A stretch of DNA of 64,000 nucleotides from Bacteroidales bacterium (GCA_020636775.1 JACJXF010000009.1:1-64000), one strand, 5' to 3'. Positions 38,533-47,196 are shown, counted from the first letter of the stretch. Notes: a model not told the origin generated them from the sequence alone. Made by a program: numbers and translations.

Positions 38533-38540
38533 CAAACCTA
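38533..38540 (-). promoter_or_regulatory. -7 promoter element (TAGGTTTG) of the CHAT gene
   Basis: Minus-strand TAGGTTTG exactly matches TAnnTTTG, 15 bases before the ATG at 38517. It argues against the upstream TTG start at 38535, which overlaps it. The -33 region is weak. Confidence 0.55.
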
Positions 38541-38617
38541 TATAAAAGTAATTCTAAATATTGTCTTAATAATAATACTAATGTGTAATTTTATTTGTTG
38601 AATTTTAAAATATCCGT

Positions 38618-39565
38618 ATGAAGTCAAAATTGCTCGTTCTCCTTTTTCTGGCATCCCCTCTGCTCATTCATGCGCAGGACACAATCTTCATGAAAAGCGG
38701 AGTTATAATTCCTGCAAAAGATATTGTGGTTGGCGACGTAGAGATTCGTTACAAAAAATATGAGCAAACGGAGCCAGCAGGAATATATACAGTTTTTAAG
38801 GAGGATGTTTCCACCCTTCATTATTCGGGTGGGAAAGAGATTGTTTTCCCAGATTCATCGCCTGTAAGGGAAAAAGAATTGGACAATAAAACCGGCCTTA
38901 CTTTCAGACTTCGTGTAGGGCTAAGTGAAAACTATTTTAACCGGGATTCAGATGATAAACTGTTGGCATTCTGGAGGTACCACAATCAGGACCCTTCAAT
39001 TGGGCTGAATGGGAAGAATTCTTTTCGAGCCATTAATCTGAGCATGCTGGCAGCAGTTGGAGGTTCTCAGAGACACTGGATGGGAGCCGGATTACAGCTG
39101 ATTGCGACTCCAAAAAAATCAATTTTCGGATCAAATTATTATAATGGTCTGAACGAAATTAATTTGCGTAGTTTATATTATAATATCTCATTCATTTACG
39201 GTCGTTCCATAAACTATAAGAAAAATCTCGTCCTGCTTTTCAAACCATCGCTTGACATCGGGTTGATGAGTGGTGAGATTATTTTGTACGATATAAGCTA
39301 TAAGGAATCGATGATCAGTGGAATGGGATCCGATTTTTCTCTGGGCCTTGACTGGATAATTTCGAAAAGGCTGACATTAAATTTTGAGGCAGGAAAAAGA
39401 TTCATTACTTACAAAGAATCTCACCCATCTACTTCAAGTTCAACAGGATACGCCAACTTTTATGTGAACCATAGTGTTAATAATGACTTAGTAAGCATTA
39501 ACTGGGGAGGCTTTTATTTTGGAGCAGGCCTGAATTTCTCGTTTTTTGCAAAAGTAAAAGCCTGA
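38618..39565 (+). CDS. Outer-membrane-type protein with N-terminal domain shared with the gene at 39599
   Basis: 315 aa. Signal peptide ~1-19 (ending LIHAQ). Residues ~20-75 (DTIFMKSGVIIPAKDI, EIRYKKYE, AGIYTVFKEDVSTLHYSGG) match in pattern the N-terminus of the protein at 39599-40234. Residues ~90-315 alternate polar and hydrophobic strands and end in ...FGAGLNFSFFAKVKA, as in an outer-membrane beta barrel. Function unknown. Divergent from the CHAT gene (100 bases between ATGs), possibly sharing regulation. Confidence 0.75.
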   Translation: MKSKLLVLLFLASPLLIHAQDTIFMKSGVIIPAKDIVVGDVEIRYKKYEQTEPAGIYTVFKEDVSTLHYSGGKEIVFPDSSPVREKELDNKTGLTFRLRVGLSENYFNRDSDDKLLAFWRYHNQDPSIGLNGKNSFRAINLSMLAAVGGSQRHWMGAGLQLIATPKKSIFGSNYYNGLNEINLRSLYYNISFIYGRSINYKKNLVLLFKPSLDIGLMSGEIILYDISYKESMISGMGSDFSLGLDWIISKRLTLNFEAGKRFITYKESHPSTSSSTGYANFYVNHSVNNDLVSINWGGFYFGAGLNFSFFAKVKA

Positions 39566-39598
39566 CATATCTTCATTGGAAATAACTCTGATCCAATC

Positions 39599-40234
39599 TT
39601 ATTGGGGATTTTGAGAATTATATAACTCGACGGATTTTCTAATTTTATGTCTTCCGTTCACCGTGATCCAGATTGATCCGATTAATGAAGCACTGGAAAA
39701 GCCAACTGCCGTCCAGCCAAAAACAGGCGAAGGATTCTTAACAAGAAGGCCCACCGATATTGAGGCCGCCAGACTCGCCCCCGCCAGAATTTTACCCGTT
39801 TTTATAAATTGAGTTCCCTTGTTATAGTATTTCAGTGCTCCATCTGAATCCTTATATTTAAGTCTTATTTCCTTGGGAATCAGAAGTAAATCCTTTTGAT
39901 AAACACTCTGTGGTTTTTTGAAAGTCAGCGCCCCAGATGCTTCATTGGCTGTTGTTTCCTGATTTTTCGGTTTTGTCGTTGCATCCGTATTTTCAAATAC
40001 CTCACGTGTCCCGTTTTCATATTTAATCATAAACACATCAGACTTCGAAATGGTGTAAAAAGGACCTGTTGGATTTTCAAATTTCCTGTATTTAATAATG
40101 TCATTACTGATCTCATTAACAGTTGCCTTAATTTCATCACCTGTTCGCAACAGGATTACATCTTGCGAATACAGATCTGAGGAAAATGAGAAAAGAACAA
40201 GCCAAAAGCCGCAAAGCCAGGATAGGGTTTTCAT
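39599..40234 (-). CDS. Exported protein with the same N-terminal domain and two hydrophobic segments
   Basis: 211 aa. Signal peptide ~1-23 (ending DLYSQ). Residues ~24-80 (DVILLRTGDEIKATVNEI, DIIKYRKFENPTGPFYTISK, SDVFMIKYENGTREVF) are a domain often seen at the front of Bacteroidota surface proteins. A low-complexity Thr/Asn linker follows. Residues ~148-195 hold two hydrophobic stretches (GKILAGASLAASISVGLLV, VFGWTAVGFSSASLIGSIWI) likely to be membrane helices. Convergent with the paralogue-like gene at 38618. Function unknown. Confidence 0.75.
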   Translation of the reverse strand: MKTLSWLCGFWLVLFSFSSDLYSQDVILLRTGDEIKATVNEISNDIIKYRKFENPTGPFYTISKSDVFMIKYENGTREVFENTDATTKPKNQETTANEASGALTFKKPQSVYQKDLLLIPKEIRLKYKDSDGALKYYNKGTQFIKTGKILAGASLAASISVGLLVKNPSPVFGWTAVGFSSASLIGSIWITVNGRHKIRKSVELYNSQNPQ

Positions 40235-40399
40235 TATACTGAAGATTTAGGAATGGTTATATGGTTCAGGAAAACTGAATTAAAATTCGAACTAATTTTT
40301 GGATTTTCGATAAGGTCCGGAAAGAAAAAATGATAAAAGGAGATAAAAAATAAAGTGCAGCTTTGAAACTAATCCATTTATCCTTCAGGCTGCGTAAAA

Positions 40400-41104
40400 C
40401 TATTCCATCTTTGAAAACAAAAGATAATCGAAGTTAAAATTTCCCTGTTCAGCAATCTCAAGGGTAAGGATGTGTTTTCCTGCAGTAAGAGTCACCGTGG
40501 TAAGTGAATCCGCAAAATTCCAATGGTGCCATTGCCTCCAGGCGATGGGTTCGTTTTCATTATAGGTGCTTGGGATATTCAAATTTGCTGTGGAATCGGT
40601 ATCATCCAAATACAGCCGGATGGCTCCTCCCCGATTGGAAGTGTACATGGTCCCAATCTTGTATCGTCCGGTTTCCTTAACCTCAACTGTGTATCGGGTC
40701 CATTCACCGGGTTCTGTCCATCCAAGATATAGTTCACCCTCCTTTGGCTGGACGATGCTGTACGGGGAATTATCAATTGAATCGTGAAATTTAGTGTAAG
40801 AGATATCCGGCGACTCCCCTATCCTGAAGTTATTCAGATATCCCTCCCCCTTATTCAGACTGCCGCTGCCATTGTTGTTCCTGTCACTGTCAAAATAGGA
40901 TAACGAATCTCCTCCGATGTCATAAAATTCGCATTCCACCTTACCCGGGATTTTTTGAATACCTCCTGCCCGGAGTGAATCGGAGTATGGAACTCCCTTG
41001 TAATTCGCAAGAAATCCGGAATTATTAGTGGAAGGTTTGGCTACGCAAGCTGCAGCAACAATTGCCGTCAAGAGAACAATACTCCAGGCTTTGAATGAAA
41101 TCAT
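40400..41104 (-). CDS. Lipoprotein with CBM6-like carbohydrate-binding domain
   Basis: 234 aa from the ATG at 41104; the longer frame to 41182 overlaps the neighbour and adds residues before the signal. Lipoprotein signal MISFKAWSIVLLTAIVAAAC, with Cys 20 as lipidation site. The remainder (~45-234) is a CBM6-like jelly roll: KVECEFYDIGGDSLSYFD, YLGWTEPGEWTRYTVEV, GKHILTLEIAEQGNFNFDYL. CBM6 members bind beta-glucan, xylan or agarose chains; ligand unknown here. No catalytic domain is fused. 37 bases downstream of the CBM9-like gene, same strand, so likely one transcript. Confidence 0.82.
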   Translation of the reverse strand: MISFKAWSIVLLTAIVAAACVAKPSTNNSGFLANYKGVPYSDSLRAGGIQKIPGKVECEFYDIGGDSLSYFDSDRNNNGSGSLNKGEGYLNNFRIGESPDISYTKFHDSIDNSPYSIVQPKEGELYLGWTEPGEWTRYTVEVKETGRYKIGTMYTSNRGGAIRLYLDDTDSTANLNIPSTYNENEPIAWRQWHHWNFADSLTTVTLTAGKHILTLEIAEQGNFNFDYLLFSKME

Positions 41105-41141
41105 TTTTATGGGTATTTGAAAATATTGTATTCGGGAGATG

Positions 41142-42158
41142 CTATTGCTTAATAAAAATCCTTGATTCCGAAGTATTTTCATTTTTCAGACTCAGAACAT
41201 ACATTCCTGCTTCCATATCTTCAATACTAAAACTAATTTTGTTTTCAGTAAAATCAAGACTTTTAATTTCCCGGCCTGCCATAGTTTTTACAGACAGTCG
41301 ATTGTTGAATTGCCCTGATGTCCCCAGTTCAACGCTTATTTCATCGGAAGATGGCACCGGGAAAACCTTAAAGCCTTCATTTTCCGAAACTTTCTGATCA
41401 ACCCTGGTAGTTGCGGGTGGCATTAATTTCATACTTCCGAAATAATCTGCTGTTATATAATTGTCATTCGCAGTTGCCGAAGTCATGTTCATAGAGCCGA
41501 TAAAGTTCTCCCTTGTGGTACCTTTATCATTATCACAATAGGCAATGGTAAAACCCATCAGCTTATTAGGGCTAAGCTTTACCCTGCTGGCCTCCGGATC
41601 GTTCACATTAAATGCCGACGAATAATTTTTTATGGCCATTTCCCACAGGTATTTATGCGGAGCGACAGTATCCATGACCACCTCAATATTATTTTTGTAA
41701 TTAACGGGTCCTCCGGAAGAATTCAGGTCAATGACATCATAAAAGATGCTTACATGGTAGGCAAAGGCATTATTATTAGTCTGGTGAAACCCTTTGGAGC
41801 GGTTTTCATCAATAAAAACTTCAACACAATCATCATCGTACCATTGAATTAAAGGATCAGAATGATCATCCGACAGAGAATCATCAGTTACATCTACCAG
41901 CACATATAGATACAGACTGTCCCAGGCAACCTTAAATTTCCCTGTAAAATCGGCAGCAGAAACACTGCCATGCCATGGTATCCATACCTGACTGATGGGA
42001 TGCCAGTCTGTATTGGCCCAGCAATCTTCTGTTGCCTGTCCGTCAATGGTTACAGGAGTATCGGCGTGTATAGTAAAAATGGTATCTGTCTGTGTCTGAG
42101 TAAAAGCTCTAGGGCTCAATGCCAGCAGCACAAACAATATCAGGAGGCATTTTTTCAT
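41142..42158 (-). CDS. CBM9-like sugar-binding protein with T9SS sorting domain
   Basis: 338 aa. Signal peptide ~1-20 (ending AFTQ). Residues ~25-245 match the CBM9-like fold (VTIDGQATEDCWANTDW, FKVAWDSLYLYVLVDVTDD, DDDCVEVFIDENRSKGFHQ), which binds ends of glycan chains and often sits at the surface. Residues ~265-338 are a T9SS sorting domain (FKVFPVPSSDEISVELG, MEAGMYVLSL). Predicted surface-exposed carbohydrate binding or capture. Pairs with the CBM6 lipoprotein gene. Confidence 0.88.
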   Translation of the reverse strand: MKKCLLILFVLLALSPRAFTQTQTDTIFTIHADTPVTIDGQATEDCWANTDWHPISQVWIPWHGSVSAADFTGKFKVAWDSLYLYVLVDVTDDSLSDDHSDPLIQWYDDDCVEVFIDENRSKGFHQTNNNAFAYHVSIFYDVIDLNSSGGPVNYKNNIEVVMDTVAPHKYLWEMAIKNYSSAFNVNDPEASRVKLSPNKLMGFTIAYCDNDKGTTRENFIGSMNMTSATANDNYITADYFGSMKLMPPATTRVDQKVSENEGFKVFPVPSSDEISVELGTSGQFNNRLSVKTMAGREIKSLDFTENKISFSIEDMEAGMYVLSLKNENTSESRIFIKQ

Positions 42159-42469
42159 GGCTAAAAATTAATCGATTTGAGCCAGACAAAATACTGAAAA
42201 ATTACTTTGGAACTGTTTTAAATTGAAAAAACATGTGGGAGGGATGGGGAGATGGGTATATTGAATTATTAGTTTGTACACTCAACTACAAATTTCCCGC
42301 AGTGGGCGGAACAGGCTCTCCCCCAGATGGAAGCGGCATTGCGCATTTCCTTTTCAACCGAGTAAATAACTAAGACTTATTCCTCATAACTTACTCACTT
42401 AATTCAATTAGTTATAGGTAATAAAATGCAAATCAAATATTTGAAAAGATAAATAATACATAGTCCAAT
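42159..42469. other. Intergenic region before a MITE-like element
   Basis: No gene or RNA seen. AT-rich upstream region of the CBM9-like gene, then a GC-richer patch at ~42297-42360 with no clear structure. Confidence 0.4.
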
Positions 42470-42636
42470 GCCCCACCCCAACCCCTCCCCCAGGTGGGAG
42501 GGGCTTAAGAGAGTTATCAACAGGAGCTAAAATAAAAACAGAAAAGAAGCTCATGTACCATCATTATAATTTGCAATTACACTTGATGCAGATGAGATTG
42601 AGCCCCTCTCCCTTGGGGGAGGGGTTGGGGTGGGGC
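42470..42636. mobile_element. 167-bp MITE-like element with 36-bp terminal inverted repeats
   Basis: The ends are 42470-42505 (GCCCCACCCCAACCCCTCCC...) and 42601-42636, reverse complements apart from about three mismatches near the inner end. The 95-bp AT-rich core has no ORF. No target-site duplication was identified with confidence. The G-rich end is a pattern found as miniature elements in many bacteria. No transposase is encoded here. Confidence 0.7.
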
Positions 42637-42686
42637 GTTTTAAATGGTGTCTTGTCAACCATAAAAAAATCAAAATCGAATAAACT

Positions 42687-44624
42687 CTAGTTTATACTAT
42701 TCATCTCATAATCACTGGGAGTTATGAATGAATACTGGTAGTTCATGGGAATAATAGCATTATATTGTTCAACGGAGGCCCCGGCCAGACAAGCTTCAAT
42801 AATCTTTTTGCCCGTTGCAGAGAGTTCCGGTTTCAGATAATCCTGCAATTCCCTTTTAAAAAAGTTATATAAGATCTCAGCTCCGGCATCGTAACCTTCC
42901 GGACCGACTTCAGTTTGTCTGTGCACCTGCAGAAACCTGGATGGAATTTTTGCACCTTCGATGGTTAAATAGTTTAGTTCATAACCCAGCAGAGAGCATC
43001 GCGCTTCCTGGTACTGGTCGCTTCTTAGCTTTGCATTCCCCCGGCGTGTAAGATACTCACGCATAATCAGCTGGGGTTTAAATCCGACTTTCCAGACGCC
43101 AATATACTGATTCGGAACAAGGGTGTATCGCATCATTGGAGTTTGCATAATCTGTTCCAGCAACATGTTTGCCTGTGCAACCTTTTTCCCTGTAGCAAAG
43201 GGCCAGTATGAACCAACTCCTTCCGATTCCATTCCTTCACCTCCAACTATGCTGGGATTGGCATGTCCGCGGGGTGATACAAGCCGCCATAACCAGGCAA
43301 GTGCCGGAGGAAGAATATGAAAAAGTCCTATTATTCCATAATTTGGCTCTTCTCTTGAACAAGGTGGAGTGCGCACTCCAAAGCTTCTCACGTCGATGGA
43401 TACAGGTTTGTTTATTACTCCCGGCACAATCTCCCTTGGTAAAATAACCCTGGGGTTGGGACAGGTTTTGCCGGGCTGATCTTCAATGTGATCCCAAACA
43501 AGAGCTGTACAGTCGGGCTTTGATTTAATATTCAGAAACAACAGCGGCTTCTTTGGCTTGATGGTTATTTTTTCAAGGAAGGGATCATCTCCATAATCCT
43601 TTATGCCATCGACCCTAATAAACCATGAGTTCTCCGCATCCAGGACTGTAAGCTTACCGTTATCCTTCTGCACAGAAGGGTGGCACAGAGCCATGTCATC
43701 CGTCATGGGATAAAAGGAACAAAAAATAGGAAGGTTAATAAGACGGGTTTCTGAGGTCTGAATATTCTGACCAATCAGTATTTGTCCGCTGGGTTCCCTG
43801 ACTATATGCTGCAGCATCTCACTTTTCCCCCCACCGCTGGCGCCTTCGTGCATGAATGTTGTGGAGTTGTCATAAGGGCTAACCACCTGAACCGTGGAAC
43901 AGTGGGCGGTTATCCATCCTTCTTTTTCCCCTTTGGCAAGAAGGGCTCCGTATAATCCTTTTTTTGCACTGGGACCCGGATAAAGGTTATAGGAATATAT
44001 TTCATGAAGTTCTTCAGATCGATTATGCACCACAACCTGTTTGCCTGCAAAGTGAGTATGCCTGAATGTTGGAGCAACATATATTACAGATTCGGTAACA
44101 AATCCATTCGTCAGATCCTTTGCGGGCAGAATCCGCTGAAGCATGGAAAGTCCCATAGCAAAAAAACCAGCATTGGCAGGAGCAATTGCTATTCCTGTAA
44201 CCCCCAGATTTTCCCAGCCGGCAAAGTAAAAGAAAACAGCCAGCTCCTGTTCCTTAAGCCAGTTGAGGGTCTCAAGCTTAAGACTGTCAAATTCATATCC
44301 AAATTTATCCCTGAACCTGGTTTTATCTGTAGGCAAATTATCTGAGATTGCCATGGTATCAGGATCTCTCCGACGCATATAGGGTTCTGTGTAATTTGCC
44401 GAAATCCCGTTACTTACCCTGTGAACCACAGCTTCTGTGAATTCACCCTTGCCCGGGATGTCATATTTGACCTGAAACGAACTGTTTTCGCCATTTACAG
44501 CAGCGTATGCCAACTGATCAACCGTTTCGTAAAAAGTGAATCCTTTGCACGATTTCAGCAGATTTTCTACATCAGAAGGGAGAGAGATATCTTTTTCCTT
44601 TAGAATTTTAAATAAATCGTTCAT
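42687..44624 (-). CDS. DUF4914-type protein with PEPCK-like P-loop
   Basis: 645 aa. The kinase-like P-loop is HEGASGGGKSEM with K267 and S268, as in PEP carboxykinase (G-x-S-G-x-G-K-[ST]). Further conserved-looking blocks are ENSWFIRVDGIKDYGDDPFL, SRGHANPSIVGGEGMESEGV-like glycine-rich and PYDNSTTFMH. I recall this as DUF4914; it is not a canonical PEPCK in length or in the other active-site blocks I can see. Substrate and reaction unknown; by fold it may bind ATP or GTP and a carboxylate. It begins one base after the stop of the GmhB-like gene on the same strand, so the two share an operon. Confidence 0.75.
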   Translation of the reverse strand: MNDLFKILKEKDISLPSDVENLLKSCKGFTFYETVDQLAYAAVNGENSSFQVKYDIPGKGEFTEAVVHRVSNGISANYTEPYMRRRDPDTMAISDNLPTDKTRFRDKFGYEFDSLKLETLNWLKEQELAVFFYFAGWENLGVTGIAIAPANAGFFAMGLSMLQRILPAKDLTNGFVTESVIYVAPTFRHTHFAGKQVVVHNRSEELHEIYSYNLYPGPSAKKGLYGALLAKGEKEGWITAHCSTVQVVSPYDNSTTFMHEGASGGGKSEMLQHIVREPSGQILIGQNIQTSETRLINLPIFCSFYPMTDDMALCHPSVQKDNGKLTVLDAENSWFIRVDGIKDYGDDPFLEKITIKPKKPLLFLNIKSKPDCTALVWDHIEDQPGKTCPNPRVILPREIVPGVINKPVSIDVRSFGVRTPPCSREEPNYGIIGLFHILPPALAWLWRLVSPRGHANPSIVGGEGMESEGVGSYWPFATGKKVAQANMLLEQIMQTPMMRYTLVPNQYIGVWKVGFKPQLIMREYLTRRGNAKLRSDQYQEARCSLLGYELNYLTIEGAKIPSRFLQVHRQTEVGPEGYDAGAEILYNFFKRELQDYLKPELSATGKKIIEACLAGASVEQYNAIIPMNYQYSFITPSDYEMNSIN

Positions 44625-44625
44625 T

Positions 44626-45174
44626 TTAATGCTTTGTATATAAATTTTTTAAAATATAATCTGCTGCTTCAACAATGTTTTCCATGACCAAAGTTCCCGG
44701 ACTCACCTCCCTTAAGTGCTTCATGCCATGTCCGCTTAAAAGATAAACAGGCTTAACGCCGGCATTTAGTCCACATTCGACATCTGAGGGATGATCGCCC
44801 AGAATAAAGGAGCTTTGCAGGTTCAATTGGTAGTCGGACTTAGCCTGATTTATAAAAAACGGACTGGGTTTTTTACAATGACAGTTATCTTCAGTTCGAT
44901 GAGGGCAAACATAAATTTCATTTATCAGAATTTCTTCTGCTTTCAATTTTTGCAGAAGGGATTCATTTACATTTTTCACTTCCTCTTCGGTAAGTATGCC
45001 TTTTGAAATTCCCGATTGATTCGTAATAATAAAAAACTTAAAGAAATTCTGCAGTTTGCGAAGGGCCTCGAAACAGCCAGGGATGAAAACAATCTCATCC
45101 GCTTTTTTCAAATATCCCCGGTCTTCAATTATTGTCCCGTCTCTGTCTAAAAATAGCGCAGAGTTTTTCTCCAT
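44626..45174 (-). CDS. HAD-family GmhB-like D,D-heptose 1,7-bisphosphate phosphatase
   Basis: 182 aa. HAD motif I is LFLDRDGTIIEDRG (D10, D12), motif II FIITNQSGISKG and motif IV ILGDHPSDVECGLNAG. The Zn-binding loop CPHRTEDNCHCKKP is typical of GmhB. GmhB removes the C7 phosphate of heptose bisphosphate in ADP-heptose synthesis for LPS. Whether this copy serves heptose or histidinol phosphate is undecided; no other heptose gene is present. Confidence 0.85.
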   Translation of the reverse strand: MEKNSALFLDRDGTIIEDRGYLKKADEIVFIPGCFEALRKLQNFFKFFIITNQSGISKGILTEEEVKNVNESLLQKLKAEEILINEIYVCPHRTEDNCHCKKPSPFFINQAKSDYQLNLQSSFILGDHPSDVECGLNAGVKPVYLLSGHGMKHLREVSPGTLVMENIVEAADYILKNLYTKH

Positions 45175-45197
45175 GTCCTCTCCTGTTAATTCGATAA

Positions 45198-45205
45198 CAA
45201 AGATA
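45198..45205 (-). promoter_or_regulatory. Candidate -7 promoter element (TATCTTTG) of the gmhB-like operon
   Basis: Exact TAnnTTTG on the minus strand, 23 bases before the ATG at 45174. No TTTG at the standard -33 distance. Confidence 0.45.
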
Positions 45206-45255
45206 ATGCTTATTCCGATTATATGTTATCCAACATCATTTTTATTATCTAATTG

Positions 45256-45283
45256 TTAAAAAAAAACCCGGATTCCTCCGGGC
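45256..45283 (-). terminator. Terminator of the SnoaL-like gene
   Basis: On the minus strand CCCGGA-GGAA-TCCGGG is followed by a T run (nine T), located 32 bases after the stop at 45315. Confidence 0.8.
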
Positions 45284-45314
45284 CAGATTCTGATTTGAAG
45301 GAATCGATAAATAA

Positions 45315-45671
45315 TTATTTATACAGCTCTGAATTATCCACGAAAATCAGGTAATCGAAAATCTTATCCCCCTTCATCTTAAAGGTATTTGAATAATCTA
45401 CTGATAGTGTTGATCCGTCGTGTCGGGTGTAGGTAACATTTCCATTTACAAATCGAATCCCTTCAAGTTCGTATATCTCAAGATTTTTATGCGAGAGGGA
45501 ACGTATCGATTTGAAAAATCCATCCAGGAACTCCCCTATATTTTTTTTACCGGAAACCACCGGCATGTTGGCAAATTTAAAATTTGCATTGTCGTCAAGG
45601 AATGTCAAAAATGTTTTTGTATCCGACTCATCAATGGACTTGAAGAGTTTCAATATATCTTGCTTTGTCAT
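45315..45671 (-). CDS. SnoaL-like/nuclear transport factor 2 family protein
   Basis: 118 aa from the ATG at 45671. An in-frame start at 45704 lies inside the -7 box (45702-45709) and is rejected. The NTF2-like cone fold is suggested by DILKLFKSIDESDTKTFLTF, NFKFANMPVVSGKKNI, FVNGNVTYTRHDGSTLSVDY and FKMKGDKIFDYLIFVD. Such proteins are small cyclases/isomerases or binding proteins; no function can be given. Single gene with its own promoter and terminator. Confidence 0.85.
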   Translation of the reverse strand: MTKQDILKLFKSIDESDTKTFLTFLDDNANFKFANMPVVSGKKNIGEFLDGFFKSIRSLSHKNLEIYELEGIRFVNGNVTYTRHDGSTLSVDYSNTFKMKGDKIFDYLIFVDNSELYK

Positions 45672-45701
45672 TTTGAATTTTTTTAAATGATTAACAGATT
45701 T

Positions 45702-45709
45702 CAAAAATA
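45702..45709 (-). promoter_or_regulatory. Candidate -7 promoter element (TATTTTTG) of the SnoaL-like gene
   Basis: Exact TAnnTTTG on the minus strand, 30 bases before the ATG at 45671. It decides the start codon of that gene. Confidence 0.5.
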
Positions 45710-45818
45710 AGAATTTTATTTTAGGAATTTGAGATGTTTTTATCTTAATATAGAACGAACCTTTTTGAGAATAATATAATTAGGCATGTTCATGAGGTGA
45801 GTACTATAATACCAGATT

Positions 45819-47036
45819 TTACTTCCCTGATTTTCGGGTCTTATTCTTTTCAATCAGATGTATGACAGCATCAACGGATTTGCCGGTTGACAACAAATCA
45901 GCGGGACTGTTCTTCACGTAATCGATGAGTTTCACAATGCTTGTTTCTGCAACATGCAGACGGGTATCGGAGGATGCATAGTAAATAAGAACCTTTCCGT
46001 CATCATCGGCGATCCAGCCGTTTGAAAAAAGCACATTGGAGACATCTCCGATTCTCTCTTCATTTTGCGGAGCCATGAAATATCCGGCAGGCTGATAGAT
46101 TACTTTGCCAATATCCTTTAAATCCGTCATAAACATGTATAAGACATACCGGAGTCCGGCAGCCGTATTTCTCACTCCGTGAGCCAGATGCAGCCATCCT
46201 TCAGGAGTTTTAAGAGGAGCCGGTCCCAGACCGTTTTTGGATTCATAAATGGTATGATAAACCCGTGGATTAATTATTATTTCATTTTTTACTTCTGGCT
46301 TTTCCATTTTGTCGATAAACCCAAGGCCAATTCCCCCGCCCTTCCCTGTTTCGATAAAACCATCCTGGGGTCTGGTGTAAACAGCATATTTTCTGTTAAC
46401 AAATTCCGGGTGCAGGACAACATTTCTTTGCTGATCTGAGGCTGAAATCAGGTCGGGAAGCCTTTCCCAGTTCAGTAAATCCCTGGTTCGCACAATTCCT
46501 GCATTGGCCCTGGCAGCACTGGGATCATCCGGCATGCTTGCATCCTTTCTTTCCGTGCAAAAAATTCCGTAAATCCATCCATCCTCATGCTTCACCAGTC
46601 GCATGTCATAAACATTAATATCCGGATCGGCGGTTTCAGGAAGTTTAATCGGTTTCTCCCGGAACCGGAATTTTTCAACTCCATTTTTACTTTCCGCAAT
46701 GGCAAAATAGGACTTCCTGTCATATCCTTCCACCCGGGCCACCACAACATATTTTCCTTTCCATTTTAAAGCCCCTGCATTAAAGACAGCGTTTACTCCT
46801 ATTCTTTCAAGCAGAAATGGATTAGTCAGTGGATTCAGATCATACCTCCATTCCAGAGGGATATGCTCAGCTGTCAAAACCGGATTTATGTATCTCTGTA
46901 CTATTCCGTTTGAATGCTTCACTTTTTTATTTGACTTTTCAAGCCGTTTTTTATACCGCTTTTTTAATCCGTAATATTTCCTGTCAAAATCCTTTAAAAG
47001 TTGATTGTGGGCTTTTTCCCTGTCGGCTGGTTTCAT
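45819..47036 (-). CDS. GH130 4-O-beta-D-mannosyl-D-glucose phosphorylase-like enzyme
   Basis: 405 aa. Five-blade propeller of GH130 subfamily 1: LEWRYDLNPLTNPFLLERIG, YVVVARVEGYDRKSYFAIAE, catalytic Asp in DINVYDMRLVKHEDGWIYG, QQRNVVLHPEFVNRKYAVYT, GWLHLAHGVRNTAAGLRYVL. Known members phosphorolyse mannosyl-glucose to mannose-1-phosphate and glucose in the cytoplasm, downstream of mannobiose 2-epimerase. The epimerase and a mannanase are not in this window. An extra basic N-terminus (~1-45) is present. No signal peptide. Confidence 0.93.
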   Translation of the reverse strand: MKPADREKAHNQLLKDFDRKYYGLKKRYKKRLEKSNKKVKHSNGIVQRYINPVLTAEHIPLEWRYDLNPLTNPFLLERIGVNAVFNAGALKWKGKYVVVARVEGYDRKSYFAIAESKNGVEKFRFREKPIKLPETADPDINVYDMRLVKHEDGWIYGIFCTERKDASMPDDPSAARANAGIVRTRDLLNWERLPDLISASDQQRNVVLHPEFVNRKYAVYTRPQDGFIETGKGGGIGLGFIDKMEKPEVKNEIIINPRVYHTIYESKNGLGPAPLKTPEGWLHLAHGVRNTAAGLRYVLYMFMTDLKDIGKVIYQPAGYFMAPQNEERIGDVSNVLFSNGWIADDDGKVLIYYASSDTRLHVAETSIVKLIDYVKNSPADLLSTGKSVDAVIHLIEKNKTRKSGK

Positions 47037-47196
47037 TTAATGCATATAAGTTTACCGGAATATCTTTCACAGATTATTTTTAAAAGGATTATATTGGCTC
47101 ACTGGTATTCTCACTATCTTGTAGAAGTGAAAACCTGTATTCTGAAAACTGTTTTCCCTTTATTGAAAATCTGTTTGGTAAATTTATACAAATCCT

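Noticed and set aside
38518..38535. TTG start of the CHAT gene
   Set aside because: It sits on the -7 promoter box TAGGTTTG and ATG at 38517 already gives a full signal peptide.
42470..42636. Attenuator or riboswitch between operons
   Set aside because: Symmetric 36-bp ends with an AT-rich core fit a miniature mobile element better; no known aptamer pattern seen.
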